DNA of 64,000 nt from Nitzschia sp. DOCU1 (GCA_951394045.1 OX595992.1:2418001-2482000), one strand, 5' to 3'. Positions 11,556 to 23,507 are shown, counted from the first letter of the stretch. Program-made: numbers and translations. Notes: generated by a model from the letters alone, not told the origin.

Positions 11556-11653
11556 CGATACTAAGAGAAAATGGCAAAAACGAGGGTTACGAGGTCTTGA
11601 CAAAATATAAAGGGGCATTTAACCCTCGTTTTCGCCATTCACTCCGAGTATCG
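11556..11653. repeat. 34-bp inverted repeat flanking the LRR pseudogene 5' end
   Basis: Arms 11556-11589 and 11620-11653 match at 29 of 34 positions, with a 30-base AT-rich loop. Part of the arm (gtgaatggcaaaa) occurs once more nearby at about 11541. Confidence 0.8.
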
Positions 11654-12233
11654 ACATTTCTTCTCCTTGCTTCTCAAATCTCATTGCAGGAAAGAAGAAA
11701 GAGGTAAGCGATGTTTGAAAGAAAGTAGTGTCCAACTACCGATAGTGATGGGTGGAGCAGAAATGGAGGAACAGGGATTCTCTGGCTGATGATGGTCAAA
11801 TCGTTTTTTTCGATGGCCACGCGTTGTTTGTGGGTGGCCAGCAAGAGGGTTCTGCATTCCCTTCCCTCCAGTTGACACAGGTATATATACATATATATAC
11901 GTAGCATTATACGGTACCTACAGGAAAAGGTGAGATGAGTTGAGTCCTTTCAGTCGGCCACCCGTAATGCTACGCTCTCGCTCCTCACACTCGGTTCAAA
12001 AATGACAATGGCCTCTCTGTTTCCTCAAAATACCCGCCCATGCCATATCTTTCATGTCTTGAAGCTAAACGTGATCCTTCTGGCATGGCATGTTAAATAA
12101 CATTACAATAACAAATCACAACACGACAGAAAGTAATACTTGAGAGTTAGCAACAGACAGGCTGATATTGCTGCGATAGAAGTGGCCTCGTTGTGGGGCA
12201 ATCGTTTTCCGTAGTCGCGATCCAAATCCAGCT
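11654..12233. other. Intergenic spacer
   Basis: No gene is supported. It contains a TA-rich stretch near 11881-11900 (repeated tata/cata) and the 5' flank of the oxidoreductase gene. Small open frames are unconvincing. Confidence 0.5.
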
Positions 12234-12252
12234 CCCCCCCCCCCCCCCCCCC
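12234..12252 (+). repeat. Run of 19 C residues in the 5' leader of the oxidoreductase gene
   Basis: Uninterrupted C tract ending 11 bases before the ATG at 12264. The true length may vary, because such tracts slip in replication and sequencing. Being in the presumed 5' leader, it could influence transcription or translation; no function is shown. Confidence 0.9.
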
Positions 12253-12263
12253 ACGAATCAAGA

Positions 12264-13481
12264 ATGCCACTGTTCAAAAATAATCGAACGACCGATGCCG
12301 CACGAACCTTTCGAGGTGCCGCATCTCGTGCTATTCATTCCGCTACCGGTCAAACGCATGACAATGGACGTCGTTTGGTGCAAGAAGGAGGTCTTCCCGT
12401 CCTCATGACGGCCGTGAGTATTCGACAACATGGAACTGTGGAAGTTATGGAACATACCGACTATTTATGGTCTGTTCCAATCCCTGAAGAGGGACACGTC
12501 GTGGTGCGCAATGACTATGCTGGTTTGAACTTTTTGGATTGTTATTATCGGAGTGGACTTTATGAGAAACCATTGCCCTTTATATTAGGGACCGAAGGTG
12601 GAGGCACAGTGGTTCAAATTCATCCTTCTGTCCACGATGTCGAAGTGGGAGATGCCGTTGTGTATATGAGTCCCCATGGCTCGTATGCGGAATATACGTT
12701 AGTGTCAGTCGAAAAACTCGTTAAGGTTCCCGCCGAACTCAGTATGGAAGCCGCACTGTGTGGCATGTTACAAGGTTTGACGGCTCATTATTTGGTGACA
12801 GATGCGACTGGGGGTTTAGTCAAAGCGGGCGATTGGATGTTGATTTATGGCGTGGGGAGTGGAACGGGACAATGGGCGGCGCAAATGGCCAAATTACAAG
12901 GTTACAAAGTGATCGGAACGACGTCCTATACGAAACGCACGATAGTCGCATCGGCATCATGGTTAGATGCCTTGATTGTCTTGCCGCCTCCTACAAACAT
13001 TCATTCGGAAACAAGCAACAAGAACAACGCCACCAGTCGCCATGCCGACTATCATTTGGATCATATTCTACCACGTGTCATGGAAATTACGCAAGGTAAA
13101 GGCGTCAAGTGCATTTTGGATGGCATTGGCAAGGCGACTGTCGATATATCCATGGCCTGCTTGGCCACTCGAGGACTTTGGATTTCCTTTGGTAGTGCTT
13201 CGGGACCTTTACCGCCATTAAATGTGGCACAATGGACGTCCAAATCTGCCTATTGTACACGTCCCAAATTGGGTGATTACGTTTCGGATGTTTATGATTT
13301 ACGATCGCGAGCTCAAGAAGTCTTTGGGTGGATTTCGCAGGGCCTCGTAGATGTCAGAGTGGATTTGATTTTGCCCCTTCAAAATGTTCAGGAAGGACAT
13401 GCCTATTTGGAAGCCGGACGGAGTCGAGGCAAGATTTTATTTCGAATACGAAAGGATGACGAGGACGATGACTCGAAATGA
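12264..13481 (+). CDS. Quinone oxidoreductase-like enzyme (zeta-crystallin type, MDR superfamily)
   Basis: 405 residues, one exon. After a basic, Ala/Ser-rich N-terminus of about 45 residues that could be an organelle presequence (inference), the GroES-like catalytic half contains the family stretches NDYAGLNFLD and VGDAVVYMSPHGSYAEY. The NADPH-binding fold has the GVGSGTGQWAAQMAK loop, the typical MLQGLTAHYL helix before it, and the FGSASGPLPPL strand after it. No zinc ligands are apparent, as expected for quinone reductases. The reaction would be NAD(P)H-dependent reduction of quinones or enones. A hydrophilic insertion near residues 240-265 is longer than usual in the family. The start is the only good ATG upstream of the domain. 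Confidence 0.92.
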   Translation: MPLFKNNRTTDAARTFRGAASRAIHSATGQTHDNGRRLVQEGGLPVLMTAVSIRQHGTVEVMEHTDYLWSVPIPEEGHVVVRNDYAGLNFLDCYYRSGLYEKPLPFILGTEGGGTVVQIHPSVHDVEVGDAVVYMSPHGSYAEYTLVSVEKLVKVPAELSMEAALCGMLQGLTAHYLVTDATGGLVKAGDWMLIYGVGSGTGQWAAQMAKLQGYKVIGTTSYTKRTIVASASWLDALIVLPPPTNIHSETSNKNNATSRHADYHLDHILPRVMEITQGKGVKCILDGIGKATVDISMACLATRGLWISFGSASGPLPPLNVAQWTSKSAYCTRPKLGDYVSDVYDLRSRAQEVFGWISQGLVDVRVDLILPLQNVQEGHAYLEAGRSRGKILFRIRKDDEDDDSK

Positions 13482-14805
13482 ATACTACAATCCATCCGAA
13501 ACCTGGCTGGGGTGGAGCGATGACCAAAACGTGACCCCACGCAACCGTGTATGATCGAGCGGACTCGTGGCCGTTCCACCAGAACCATTACCTTGCCAGT
13601 CCGTGGGCACATGCCCATTTTCGGACTTCGCATTGGGGAGGTTGGGAAATACCCCGAAAAACAGGTGATGGGCATTCCGAAAGTTCAAAGTCTGAACTTC
13701 AAAAAGTATAGTGTCGAATGGGTGTTGGTGTAGCCACCTTTTTCAAAAAATGGCAAACTATCGCCCCTTTTCGCCAGGTGCATTCCTATGGCTAAATAAG
13801 TCAATGTTAAAAACATCCCATTTCAACTCATCTCGACGACCACAACACTTGCATTTTTGACCATGTCCACCTAAACTCCCAAACTCAAAGCCCCATAGCC
13901 CTGTGGCTGGGACTCTTGAGAACCGTGGTAATAAGACGAACATTAAAGAAGAAGACCACGGCCGCCGAGTGCGTTGCAGCCATCAGCCTTGAACCCATCA
14001 AAGGGACCGAACAGCAAATGCTCTTTATTTTTCTGGGGCAGCGTTTGATACACTAGTTGGCGAGGAAGCAGAAGTGGCACAGCAACTAGCTACTAGCGGG
14101 TAAAAGTGGCACCACTACTAATACCGGTACTAGCCCGACGATAATTGACTTGTTTGACTAATGTTGTAGCCAAAGATGGCTCTCCATCGTCCAGCGGGGA
14201 GTTTGAGACTCTCCACGTGGCAACTGGCGCGCGTGGCCAAAATTATTGGGTTATGTGTCAAAACTTTTGTGACCGAGAGAGAAAATGGGAATGCTCACTT
14301 AGGGCGCCTTGGATTCCGTCTGTTTTGCTGCAATAAATAAATGGTAATTCAACAGCAGGGCATAATAGCGCCATTACTCTTACGCGTAGCATAGATAAAT
14401 GAATTGAAATGCCTTGTTGATGAAATTGAACAGTGGTCACGATTGAGGAACCATTGCCCTCAATCCTTAATAATAAACAGCTGGTAATTCAGCAGGGCTT
14501 ATAAAATGGACAGGCCCCGCTAGCTGCACTGTCTGTGTGTCCAAGATAATGACGATTTCTTTGAGACAATTTTCTCCCGGCGGATTGATTCCACGAAAGG
14601 ACCTTCCAAAAAACCCATCCATTTCGCCGGCCGAAAAAAGCGAAGCGTTCAATACACAAGATCCCATTGGTTTCAACAAACCAATTTACATGGTCAACAA
14701 CAACAACAACAACAACAACAACCTCGTCTCTCCTCAACTTAAGGACAATCCTATTTTGAAACAATATCTGTGCCGAATTCTAAGGTTTGTCCTCGCTGTT
14801 CGACC
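13482..14805. other. Long intergenic spacer
   Basis: 1.3 kb without a supported gene. It holds a CAA microsatellite and a short degenerate duplication around 14340 and 14480 (shared core ggtaattca and cagggc). An open frame at 14537-14809 is only the translation of the spacer including the microsatellite. Confidence 0.5.
14695..14722 (+). repeat. (CAA)n microsatellite
   Basis: Nine CAA units in a row, about 80 bp upstream of the LNR gene start. Confidence 0.95.
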
Positions 14806-17800
14806 ATGATTCCTCGAACGATAATGACCACTAAAACTGAAGTGTTCTTGCACTGCTTTTTGCTCTTCTTGTCGTTTCTGTCGCTGCCTGTTGCCCAGAA
14901 GACCATGATTCGAACGATCACAGCCACCAACAGTGGAGCATCCCGTCTCTGCTTCTTGCTCTTCTTATTCTTGCTGGTTCCTATGGCTATGATTCTTGGT
15001 GCCGATGATATCGGCGGCGGCAGCGTAATTAATCGTACTGCCACCACAACAGAAAAGACCACGGCGGCGGCAAACACACCACTTGGAATTCTAAATTCGT
15101 TGTTGAGGAGCAGCAGGCAGTCCGATAGACTGCTCCCGGTCTATCTTGAGATTGGAGGGCTCGATCGTCACTGGAATGAGGCTGGAATTTCCTGGCGAGT
15201 TGAGGCTGTTCTTCCCGAGGAAGCAAACGATGGGCTAGCAGCAGCTGATTCTCCTAGTCACGCAAAAGAATTCCATGCTGGAGGAAGAATGATCCGCCGC
15301 CAACTGCAGCGCGATCGCTTTGCTCGAGGAGATGCAGCTGGTGCTGACGAACGCTTGATCATCGATGATCGGGACCCCATGATCGTCTTCCACCGAAAAT
15401 TGCAACAGATCTTACGAGGCTTCAAAGATGTGGAAAACGAGAAAGTAAGTTCTTACATGTAGGAACAGAAGACTGCTGCTCTACTACTTGGTGCTCAATG
15501 AAATGGTGGGATCACGCGAACTCACTCCTCCTTGTTTCCGCAACGATAGGTGAAACGACATGCCGGAGATTCTCCAACTGGGAGCGTTGTTGCTCGTCGT
15601 CAGAACGAGGCTGAATTTACAGACAGGACGGCTCCTCTGAGACTGCTGGAGAAAGTCAAGGCCACGGGGATCGAGGAAGCCCGCAAATCGAGGAGCAGAG
15701 AAAAGATAGCACCAACAAAGGGACGGTATTTGCAGACTCGTGCTGATCCTCAGTTAGGAGAAACAATGGCACAAGACATGCGGCGAGAGGATGGACAACG
15801 TGAGAGACTGGTCAAGGCCCTATCATTTGCAATGGAAGAGGGAAGTGCTGGCTCTAGCCGCGAGGAAAAATTGAACTCACGGAAAGCTTTGAAACTCGAG
15901 TTTTTTGAGGCTTTCAGCATGAAGAAACAGGAAGGCACCCGCAGCCTTAGCACCAACAAATCCTTTCGTGCAGGATTTGCCGGTGACGGGGGAGAGGGCG
16001 CCAAGAATGCTGAGATCACTTCGAGGAAGACACTCGAGCAGATTTCAAGAAAAATTAGTGCCCGCCATGCTGGCATTGTGGGCACGGCTCTCAATCGTCC
16101 TGACCGTCAGCAGTTGTTTTCGGCTGGTCGAGCTTCGGCTTTTCTTCCATCGTCTGACACCACTCAGCACCAGGTTCTCGATCAGCATGGGGCACATGTG
16201 ATGTACAGGTTCTTATTGGCACCACAGGAACAGCAATATCGCCTGATTTTCGAGACTGCCGAAGATCCAAATCGAAATTTGAAGACTGCAACAACCAAGA
16301 ATAGTCTGCCCGTAGGCGACGTTTTGTATTCGCCGACTGTTTTTGTTTCGTTGACCGTTGGCGATCGCGTCTCCCTGTTGCGTTCGGAGGGTTTGGAGGA
16401 TCTTCCTTCTGGTGGAACGACCCTTACCTTCGAGTTCTCTGTGACCTCTCAGCAGTTGCAGCAGGACGATCGCAGGGATTTGGGAGAAACAATCGATAGA
16501 CCAACGTCTCCACCAAGAGAAGAACCGCAAGCGCCTAGGCCTCTTCCTCAGACACCAAGACCTGCTGCTCAGCCGACACCTAGCCCTGTTCCACTCTCTA
16601 CGCCTGTCACAGGCGATGGGAATAACAATGGGGATGCTGGTGGTACTCCGGCCCCTAGTAATAGCTTGTTTTTTGGTGGCACAAGACCACCTTTTCTTGG
16701 CGGCTTTACAGATTCTCCTAGCATATCGGCCGCCCCTTCATTCTCTCCAACTGTCGAGCCTCTATGTGTCTCCCAAACCAACGGTCCTGTGCGCTTTGAT
16801 GGCCTCTTTTGGGCGATTCGACTGGCTAGAAACAATGTGAATGGGGGCCTGGAAGAATTGCTTGGTCCAGTCCTGTCCGATCTTGCCGAAACCTACACGG
16901 CCGTGGCAACCTGTGATCAGAAAGGGGCGTTTCGAACAATGACTCAGGTGGATTTGATCGAGATCCACGAAGGCGGAACTACAAGCTCGGAAGTCGAAGT
17001 CATTGTCCAGCTGTTTGGATCTTGTGAGGGATGTAACACTGTTCCGGTGGAACTCTTCAGCCGGACCCAAGAATCTGCCAACAACCTTGGAGAGAATCGA
17101 CGAGAACTGGCCAATCCATGCGTCTGTCCGGGGCCCTCGCGCGTAGCTTTTATGAAAGCATACAACTTAAGGAATCAAACGACTGCACTCGGGGACCTCT
17201 TGGATGTGGTCGACGTATACCGGGTCGCAAACTGTACACCAGGTGCTGTCGAAGATCTTGTACAGCAGCACACTGCTTCAGTTAGCGTGTTTCTTTCGCG
17301 AGATCCCGAAATGGCTGGAGCTGAGGTTTCGACTGAAGAGCAAGACACCATTATCGCAAACTTTTTAGATAGTTTCCATGAAGCGGCTAGCTTCGCGGAG
17401 GGAACGTGCGACCTGGCCCGCCGGAATATCTTGACCGTTCTCCCTGATGATGAGAACACTAAACAACAACGCAACCGCCGTCTGCCTAGCACAGCCCAAA
17501 CAAGCGACGACGTGGAGCTCCATCTTCTAGTGACATTTGAATGTTATGGTTGCGATGGGCAACTATTTGGCAAGGTTGACGTTCAAAACTCTACCAATTG
17601 CCTTTGCCCAGTTAAAACCACGCAGCAAGGTGTACGAGACCGGGGGCTGATTGGTCCCTTGACGGAGGCTCTGAGAGATGTCATTCTTGATTCGGGCGGG
17701 ACTCAGGATATTGCAATCTCCCAATTCGTGCCAGATACGGGCATTCTAACAACTACTCAAGTTGCTGATGTGATGCAAACAAAGGAAGTTGACTGTGGCT

Positions 17801-20800
17801 CAAGCGTCAGTGTATTCACTGCGGTGGTCGTGGTAGAGTATGACCTCGTCCCGAATATCACTGACGTCTCGGATGACGATATCGCTTTGCTGGAGACTCA
17901 GTTTGTCAAGGGCTACAACGGTCTCGCTAGACGATATTGCGACCCATTCTTCCGTCGGTTGTCTAGTGCCGAAACTCTCTTACACAAAATTTCCAACGAC
18001 GGAACTATCGCTTCTTTTGAGTTTTCTGTGGTGGGCACGTGTCGGGGTGACTGCAACGAAACTATTCCCGTCTACGACCCCGAGGCGTTTCGCCGAACGC
18101 CGAATCGGGAGCGCAAGCTGGCGTGGAAACAGCACCGAACGCTTCGAAGCCTGCAACAATTTGACCCGAAGTGCTACTGTAGTGCAACGTCGTCTGTAGA
18201 GCTGGGGCCAAGTGAGCCTGAGGTGGTCCAAAACTATCAAGCACTTGTGAATCGATTTGAATTGGAGACTATTGGCCAAGTCTCAGATTGCAGGTTCTTG
18301 ACTTACTTCCGGTCAGCTGTAGTATTGAACATAAGCGGGTCTGTCGAGACATCTCACCAGCTGAGCCTGCTTGGTCAGACGTTTCTTGACAGCTACAATC
18401 AAGCTATTTCGGAAGGCCTATGTGATAGCTTGTTTCGGCAGCTGACGGATTTTGAAATCTCTTCAAACGTGACGATTACTGAAGGGAATGTTGTTAATAG
18501 TACGGGCCAAGGGAATCGAAAGCTCAGGACTCGCATCCTGTTGGCACCAGAGAGGCGAGCCCAGATGTTAACCTTGGCGCCGACCTTCGCCCCGACCGTA
18601 GCGCCTACCGGTGATCTGAACCAAACGTTTACTGGGGGGCTCAACCAAACTTTACCCGTCTCGGCTTCGGCGGAAAGCTTGGTGCTTCTGGAAGTCTCGG
18701 GCACTTGCCGAGGGTGCTCAAGCGATTCGGGCTTGTTTGATCAAACCTCAGGCCGCCGTCGTGACCTGCAAGAAGATGGCGCAGACAGTCAAACGTCGTC
18801 AGGCCTTTTGAAAGCGAGAGTTGATAGCTGCTTCTGCCCGCCGACGTCGACCAGGGTCGAACCCACACAAGATCAGGTGTTACTCGCCCTCTCCAGCCTT
18901 CCCTTTATTGACAAGGCGACGCTAGAGGAAGTGAGAATTGTGCCGTGCGCTTTTGATGAAACCGATTTCTCCACGACTATCGTCATCGACGCCTATGTTA
19001 GCGGAGATGTGACAAGCAACGACGAAGACTTGATCGGTTCGAGTTTCATATCAGAGTATACTCAACTCTCGGCTGATTACTGTGACGAGCTTTTTCGTCA
19101 TCCGGAAACGGTCCTTTCGATCGACCACGAGACGCTAGCAGAAACCGATGGGAATGGTTTTCCTCGAGTACGTTTCTTCTTGAAACTTGGAGGCAGTTGT
19201 CGGGGCTGCCGTCCCAATGGAGACTTGTTCGACGATCGACGCAATCGGCGACTAGATCGTCTACAGGTAGATCCAGATCGACGAAGAACGCAAACCAAGA
19301 GCGACAGTTGCTTCTGTCCAGGGGACGCTCCCGACCGCGCCATCCGAGAAGATGAGTTTCAAGACGGCTACGCGGAAGTGTTCGCAAGTGGCCGAAGGCT
19401 TCAGGGGGGACAGCTTCAATTCGACAACACCATTATTCTCGCTTGGGTTGGGCAGCTAACGAGGGCTCCTTCTGTGGCAGCCCTTGATACGTCGATCCTC
19501 AATTTTTTGAAGTATCCAAACTGTGTTGTGCCAGCTGGCACGGAACATTACATTGGAGTAAGTGAATGGCAATTGCATAGCTGGTTGCGCGCCGGCACAG
19601 TTTTTGTCGATTCTCGTGGCGGCGCGGCTGATAATGCCTCTCCTTGTCGAGTCCCTTTTTGCGTTTTCTTTTTATCTTATTCGACTTGGCCTAAGCTCAA
19701 TGTTGTCTTGCTCCAACATGATGAACTACTCCAATAGGATGGGTTTTGTGATAGTGATACAATCCCGAACACGGACCCTCCGGAATTTATTTACAATGTG
19801 TTAAACTGTGGCTATGGTAAGAACAGTGCTGCGTTGGGGGCGAATTCAACAGCAAACTAACTGGTCCGCCTTCTCATCCTTCCTTGGCACATCCATATGT
19901 TTTCTATTATCCTACTAGACGGCGGCGATTGCTGTGCATCCGAATGCCAGGCTGGGTTGACCTATGTATGCGGACAGTTTGGGTATGTCTGCCACTTGGA
20001 TAACTTTGCGGATACCGGTAGTAACACGATCACCAGTTCTCTCTCCATTTCAGAGTGCTCAGACTTTCTTCAAGGCGACTCTGAGCTGCTTGCTCTAGTT
20101 GGTAATGGAATTTGCAATGATGAAGTGAATGTTTTAGCCTGCGCCTATGACGACAAAGACTGCTGCGAAAGCACCTGCAGAACACTAGATGGAGCCAATT
20201 GTACCTCAGCCCAGTACTACAACTGCATCGATCCAACGGCGTCCGAGAGAACTGGTGTCTCTAATGTTTGCCCTACGATTAGCGCATCAAAGGCGATTTG
20301 TACAGCGAACCCATTTTGTCAGCCAACTTCGTTTTGCGGGGACGGTGAGTAGACAGGTGCGAGGTGTCGAATATCGGGAAGTACGCTCATCGGTTTTGAA
20401 TTCGTGCAACGCCCAACTGTAGGATGGTGCGACTCATTTTTGAACAATGCAGCCTGCGGCTATGATGGGGGCGATTGTTGCACAGATACCTGCATGCTGG
20501 GCTCAAGCCCCGAGACGTGCGGCGTCGTGGGGTACCCCTGTGTTGACCCGTGCAGCAACAGCCCCCCTTCGACTGCCTGCAATTTTCTTTGGATCGGTAA
20601 GTGGTAGGGAAGCAATCTTCCGATGCGACTGATGCTGCCCCCAATGATATTCACAAACTTTTCGGTTCAGGCGATGGGTGGTGTGATTTTGAAAACAATA
20701 ATGCTGCGTGCAATTATGGTAAGTCTACAACCATTGTCTTTACAATCAGCCGCAATTAATCTCTGAATTACCACTTTCCTTGTGCCACGTTGGACTCTTG

Positions 20801-22998
20801 TCTTGATCAGACGGTGGAGATTGCTGTCCTACTACCTGCGACGGACTCTTTTGTGGTTATTTTGGACCATATGATTGCCAGGACCCAGACGTGTTGGATT
20901 TGCTCGGAAGTTGCACTGGCGATATTAATTGGATCGGTACGTAGAGATCCTATCCGATGCCGGCCAATATTCCAAGGATACTAACTAGGTTTTCGTTTCC
21001 AGGCGATGGAGAGTGTGATTCTGTAAACAATAATGCTGATTGTGTTTATGGTACGTCTACCACATCAGTTGCAATGAATGACTTAATGGCCCACCTTACC
21101 TTGCTACTTCGAACTCCGACTTGACAAGACGGTGGCGATTGTTGTGCAATAACCTGCGACGCATACTCGTGTGGTTGTTCTGAATATGATTGCCAGGACC
21201 CAGTCGTGTTGGAGTTAATAGCAAGTTGCAATGGCATCGGTTCTATTGATTTTATCGGTAAGTAGAGATCCTATCCGATACCGGCCAATATGCCGCTGCA
21301 AGGATACTAACTATGTTTTTGTTTCAGGTGACGGATTTTGTGATTTTGAAAACAACAATGCTGATTGTGTTTATGGTACGTCTACCTCATCAGTTGCAAT
21401 GAATGACTTAATGGCCCACCTTACCTTGCTACTGCGAACTCCGACTTGACAAGACGGTGGAGATTGCTGTGCAACAACCTGCAACGCATACTCATGTGGT
21501 TTTTACGAATACAATTGCCAGGACCCGGCAGAAGCAACGAATCCCCTACGGAATTGCCGCGGGAATATTGATTTCGTCGGTACGTCAAGATTGCATCCGA
21601 TGCCGGGCAATGCTGGTCCCTTTCGTAGGCCAGTCGACGCATGTCAAGTGTACTCACGACGTCTTGGTTCAGGCGATGGCTGGTGTGATAGTGACAATAA
21701 TAATGCTGCATGCGATTATGGTAAGTCTCCCACCAGTGTCGTTTACAATCCGTCGCAATAGATCACTCTAGAAGAACCCCTTACCTTGCGCCGCGTCGAA
21801 CGCTTTTCTTGACCAGACGGCGGGGATTGTTGTGCAAGTACCTGCGACCCCAACGCGGCATATGTTTGCGGTGTTGCTGGTTATGAGTGCTGTGGCCCGT
21901 CGCCAGAAACTTTGGGCTATCTTGGGGATGATTTATGTGTCGAATGCGCTGGTGCCGGTGGTTACCTTGCGTTTGTCGGTAAGTACTAACTCTTTCGTAT
22001 GCCATTCGACGCCTGCCAAGTACCATACTCACGAAGTCTTGGTTCAGGCGATGGCTGGTGTGATAGTGACAATAATGTTGCTGCATGCGATTATGGTAAG
22101 TCTCCCACCAGTGTAGTTTACCATCAACTGATGACTCTAGTAGAACCCCTGACCTTCCGCCGCGTCGAACTCTTGTTCTGACCAGACGGCGGGGATTGTT
22201 GTGCAAGTACCTGCAATAACGCAGAATTTGAGTGCGGTGTTGCTGGTTACGCGTGTTGTGGCCCGTCGCCAGACACTTTGGGCTATCTTGGGGATCGTTT
22301 ATGTGTGGAATGTCCTTCTGTAGGTGGTGTTGCTGCTTGGATCCGTAAGTTGTACTACCGATACCAGTCAAGAAAGCATGCAAAGTATACTCACGAAGTC
22401 TTGATTCAGGCGACGGCTATTGTGATGAAAACAATAATAAGGCTGCATGCGAATATGGTAAGTCTACCACGATCAGTGTTTTTGTTCTTATTTTTCTTGT
22501 CCAGCAGCTTTCCGCTTTTTCTCACGTTGGGCTGTTGTTGTTGTAGACGGTGGAGATTGTTGTGAAGCTACCTGTGCCCCCACCCCATCATACACCTGCA
22601 CTGATATCTGTGGTTGCGATACTGATTGGTGTTGCGATTGCTTGGACCCATGTGTATTAGATCCACAATCGACCACGGAACCATGTCCAGCACCAGGCGC
22701 GGCTGCGGCTGCTGCTTATACGCAACTGCTGGCCGTTGTATCAGCACCCGGCGTTTCTGCTACTAATGATACGCTGCCCCCTAGCAGCATGCCCTCGGAA
22801 GAACCATCGTCCAAGAAGCCATCCCCTGAACCCACAATTTCGGCGAAACCAACCAGCAAAGAACCCACGACCGACAAACCTTCTTCGGAACCAACCAGCA
22901 AAGAACCCACGACCGACAAACCTTCTTCGGAACCAAGCACAAGCAACCCTTCCAATGCTCCTACCACCAGCGGGCCGACTTTTGCAGCAACCCAATAA
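14806..22998 (+). CDS. Giant secreted cysteine-rich protein with LNR (Notch-type) repeat array
   Basis: Seventeen exons by my reading: 14806-15444, 15550-19557, 19738-19816, 19919-20344, 20423-20596, 20671-20718, 20811-20936, 21003-21050, 21129-21257, 21328-21375, 21454-21579, 21673-21720, 21817-21978, 22048-22095, 22186-22344, 22410-22457 and 22547-22998. All introns are GT-AG, 65-180 nt, and the phases agree, giving 2255 residues. A hydrophobic leader (VFLHCFLLFLSFL) suggests secretion. Exon 2 carries five modules of about 165-220 residues, each with a CxGC-like pair (17021, 17539, 18040, 18705, 19195) followed by a CxC pair (C[VLYF]C[PS]), then a YC(D)xxFR stretch. After that come LNR-like units GDGxCDxxNNNAxCxYDGGDCC, probably calcium-binding. 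The tail is Ser/Pro/Thr-rich, as in diatom wall or surface proteins. The outer start is GTG, so I used the first ATG. No homologue is recognised over the full length; an extracellular adhesion or recognition role is inference. Confidence 0.8.
20671..22598 (+). repeat. Tandem exon array encoding six LNR units
   Basis: Six units start at 20671, 21003, 21328, 21673, 22048 and 22410 (spacing 332, 325, 345, 375 and 362 bp). Each has one exon of exactly 48 nt (GDGxCD...Y) and one longer exon (DGGDCC...), and every intron is phase 1. The introns at 21051-21128 and 21376-21453 are both 78 nt and differ at only two positions by eye, showing recent duplication of whole genomic units. Confidence 0.9.
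22852..22935 (+). repeat. Two tandem 42-bp coding repeats in the Ser/Pro/Thr tail
   Basis: Copies 22852-22893 and 22894-22935 appear identical and encode TSKEPTTDKPSSEP twice. Such a tail is typical of linker or wall-associated segments. Confidence 0.95.
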
Positions 22999-23507
22999 AG
23001 AATGTTTGCGTTATTATATAATTCCATCGTTATTGCCACATGGTTCTAGCTAGAGGCCACTACTAGCTAGAGAGAGCTTTCGTTTGGGGGCGCGCCAAAG
23101 TCGTCTCCAGCCAGCATGAAAAGTGAGATGCCCATAGCTCGGATGGACGGAATCGAGGATCGCTGACGACAATAGCGCCTATTTAGGTAGAAAGTTCCGG
23201 AAGCCAACGAACCTTATCGAATTCGCCGAATGTGTATTTTCGTAGAAGGTACGTGGGCATGAGTAGCGTTGTGCGAATGTGCGACACGACTACGACGTTC
23301 CAGCGAAAGAATCCCTAGGCCATTTTCACGAGGACGCTATCAAACCCGAACTCTAGCAAGGCCATTCGTCAATAGTCGCAGTCGGAGGATTTCGACCCTT
23401 CGCCGCAAACCCGAACGACGACCACTCAACGACGACGACGAAAAAAGAGTTCATAAAATTTCCATTTCCACTACTAGAAAACAACCTCTCTTTTCGTCTT
23501 TTGAATC
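22999..23507. other. Intergenic spacer
   Basis: 3' flank of the LNR gene and 5' flank of the HIG1 gene, same strand. No supported gene and no recognised element. Confidence 0.5.

Larger units (their letters stand above)
9771..11618 (-). pseudogene. Decayed leucine-rich-repeat (LRR) gene rearranged by inversions
   Basis: Many plant-type LRR units can be read on the minus strand, with cores such as LTGTLPDAY, LVGTLPDAWSTW, LTGPLPDSWSQ, LTGRLPDSWSQ and GTIPTELESLVNLQ. They are spread over several frames between 9771 and 11443, interrupted by stops and frameshifts (for example next to the CAG-like run near 10095). Some units instead read on the plus strand: LTGTLPDSS near 10275-10335, and TGTLPDAW...LTGRLPDSW near 10497-10600. 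The 11443-11618 end has a possible leader (hydrophobic HFLLVSAFAIHF). The original was probably a secreted or receptor-like LRR protein. I see no way to splice it into one frame, so I call it a pseudogene. Confidence 0.75.

Noticed and set aside
21781..22383. Minus-strand frame of 200 codons, His/Arg-rich repeats
   Set aside because: It is the antisense of the LNR exon array and its introns; the repeats come from the exon duplication.
20671..22598. Regularly spaced repeats, first considered as a satellite or CRISPR-like array
   Set aside because: The units are exons and introns with conserved splice sites and coding phase; this explains the spacing.
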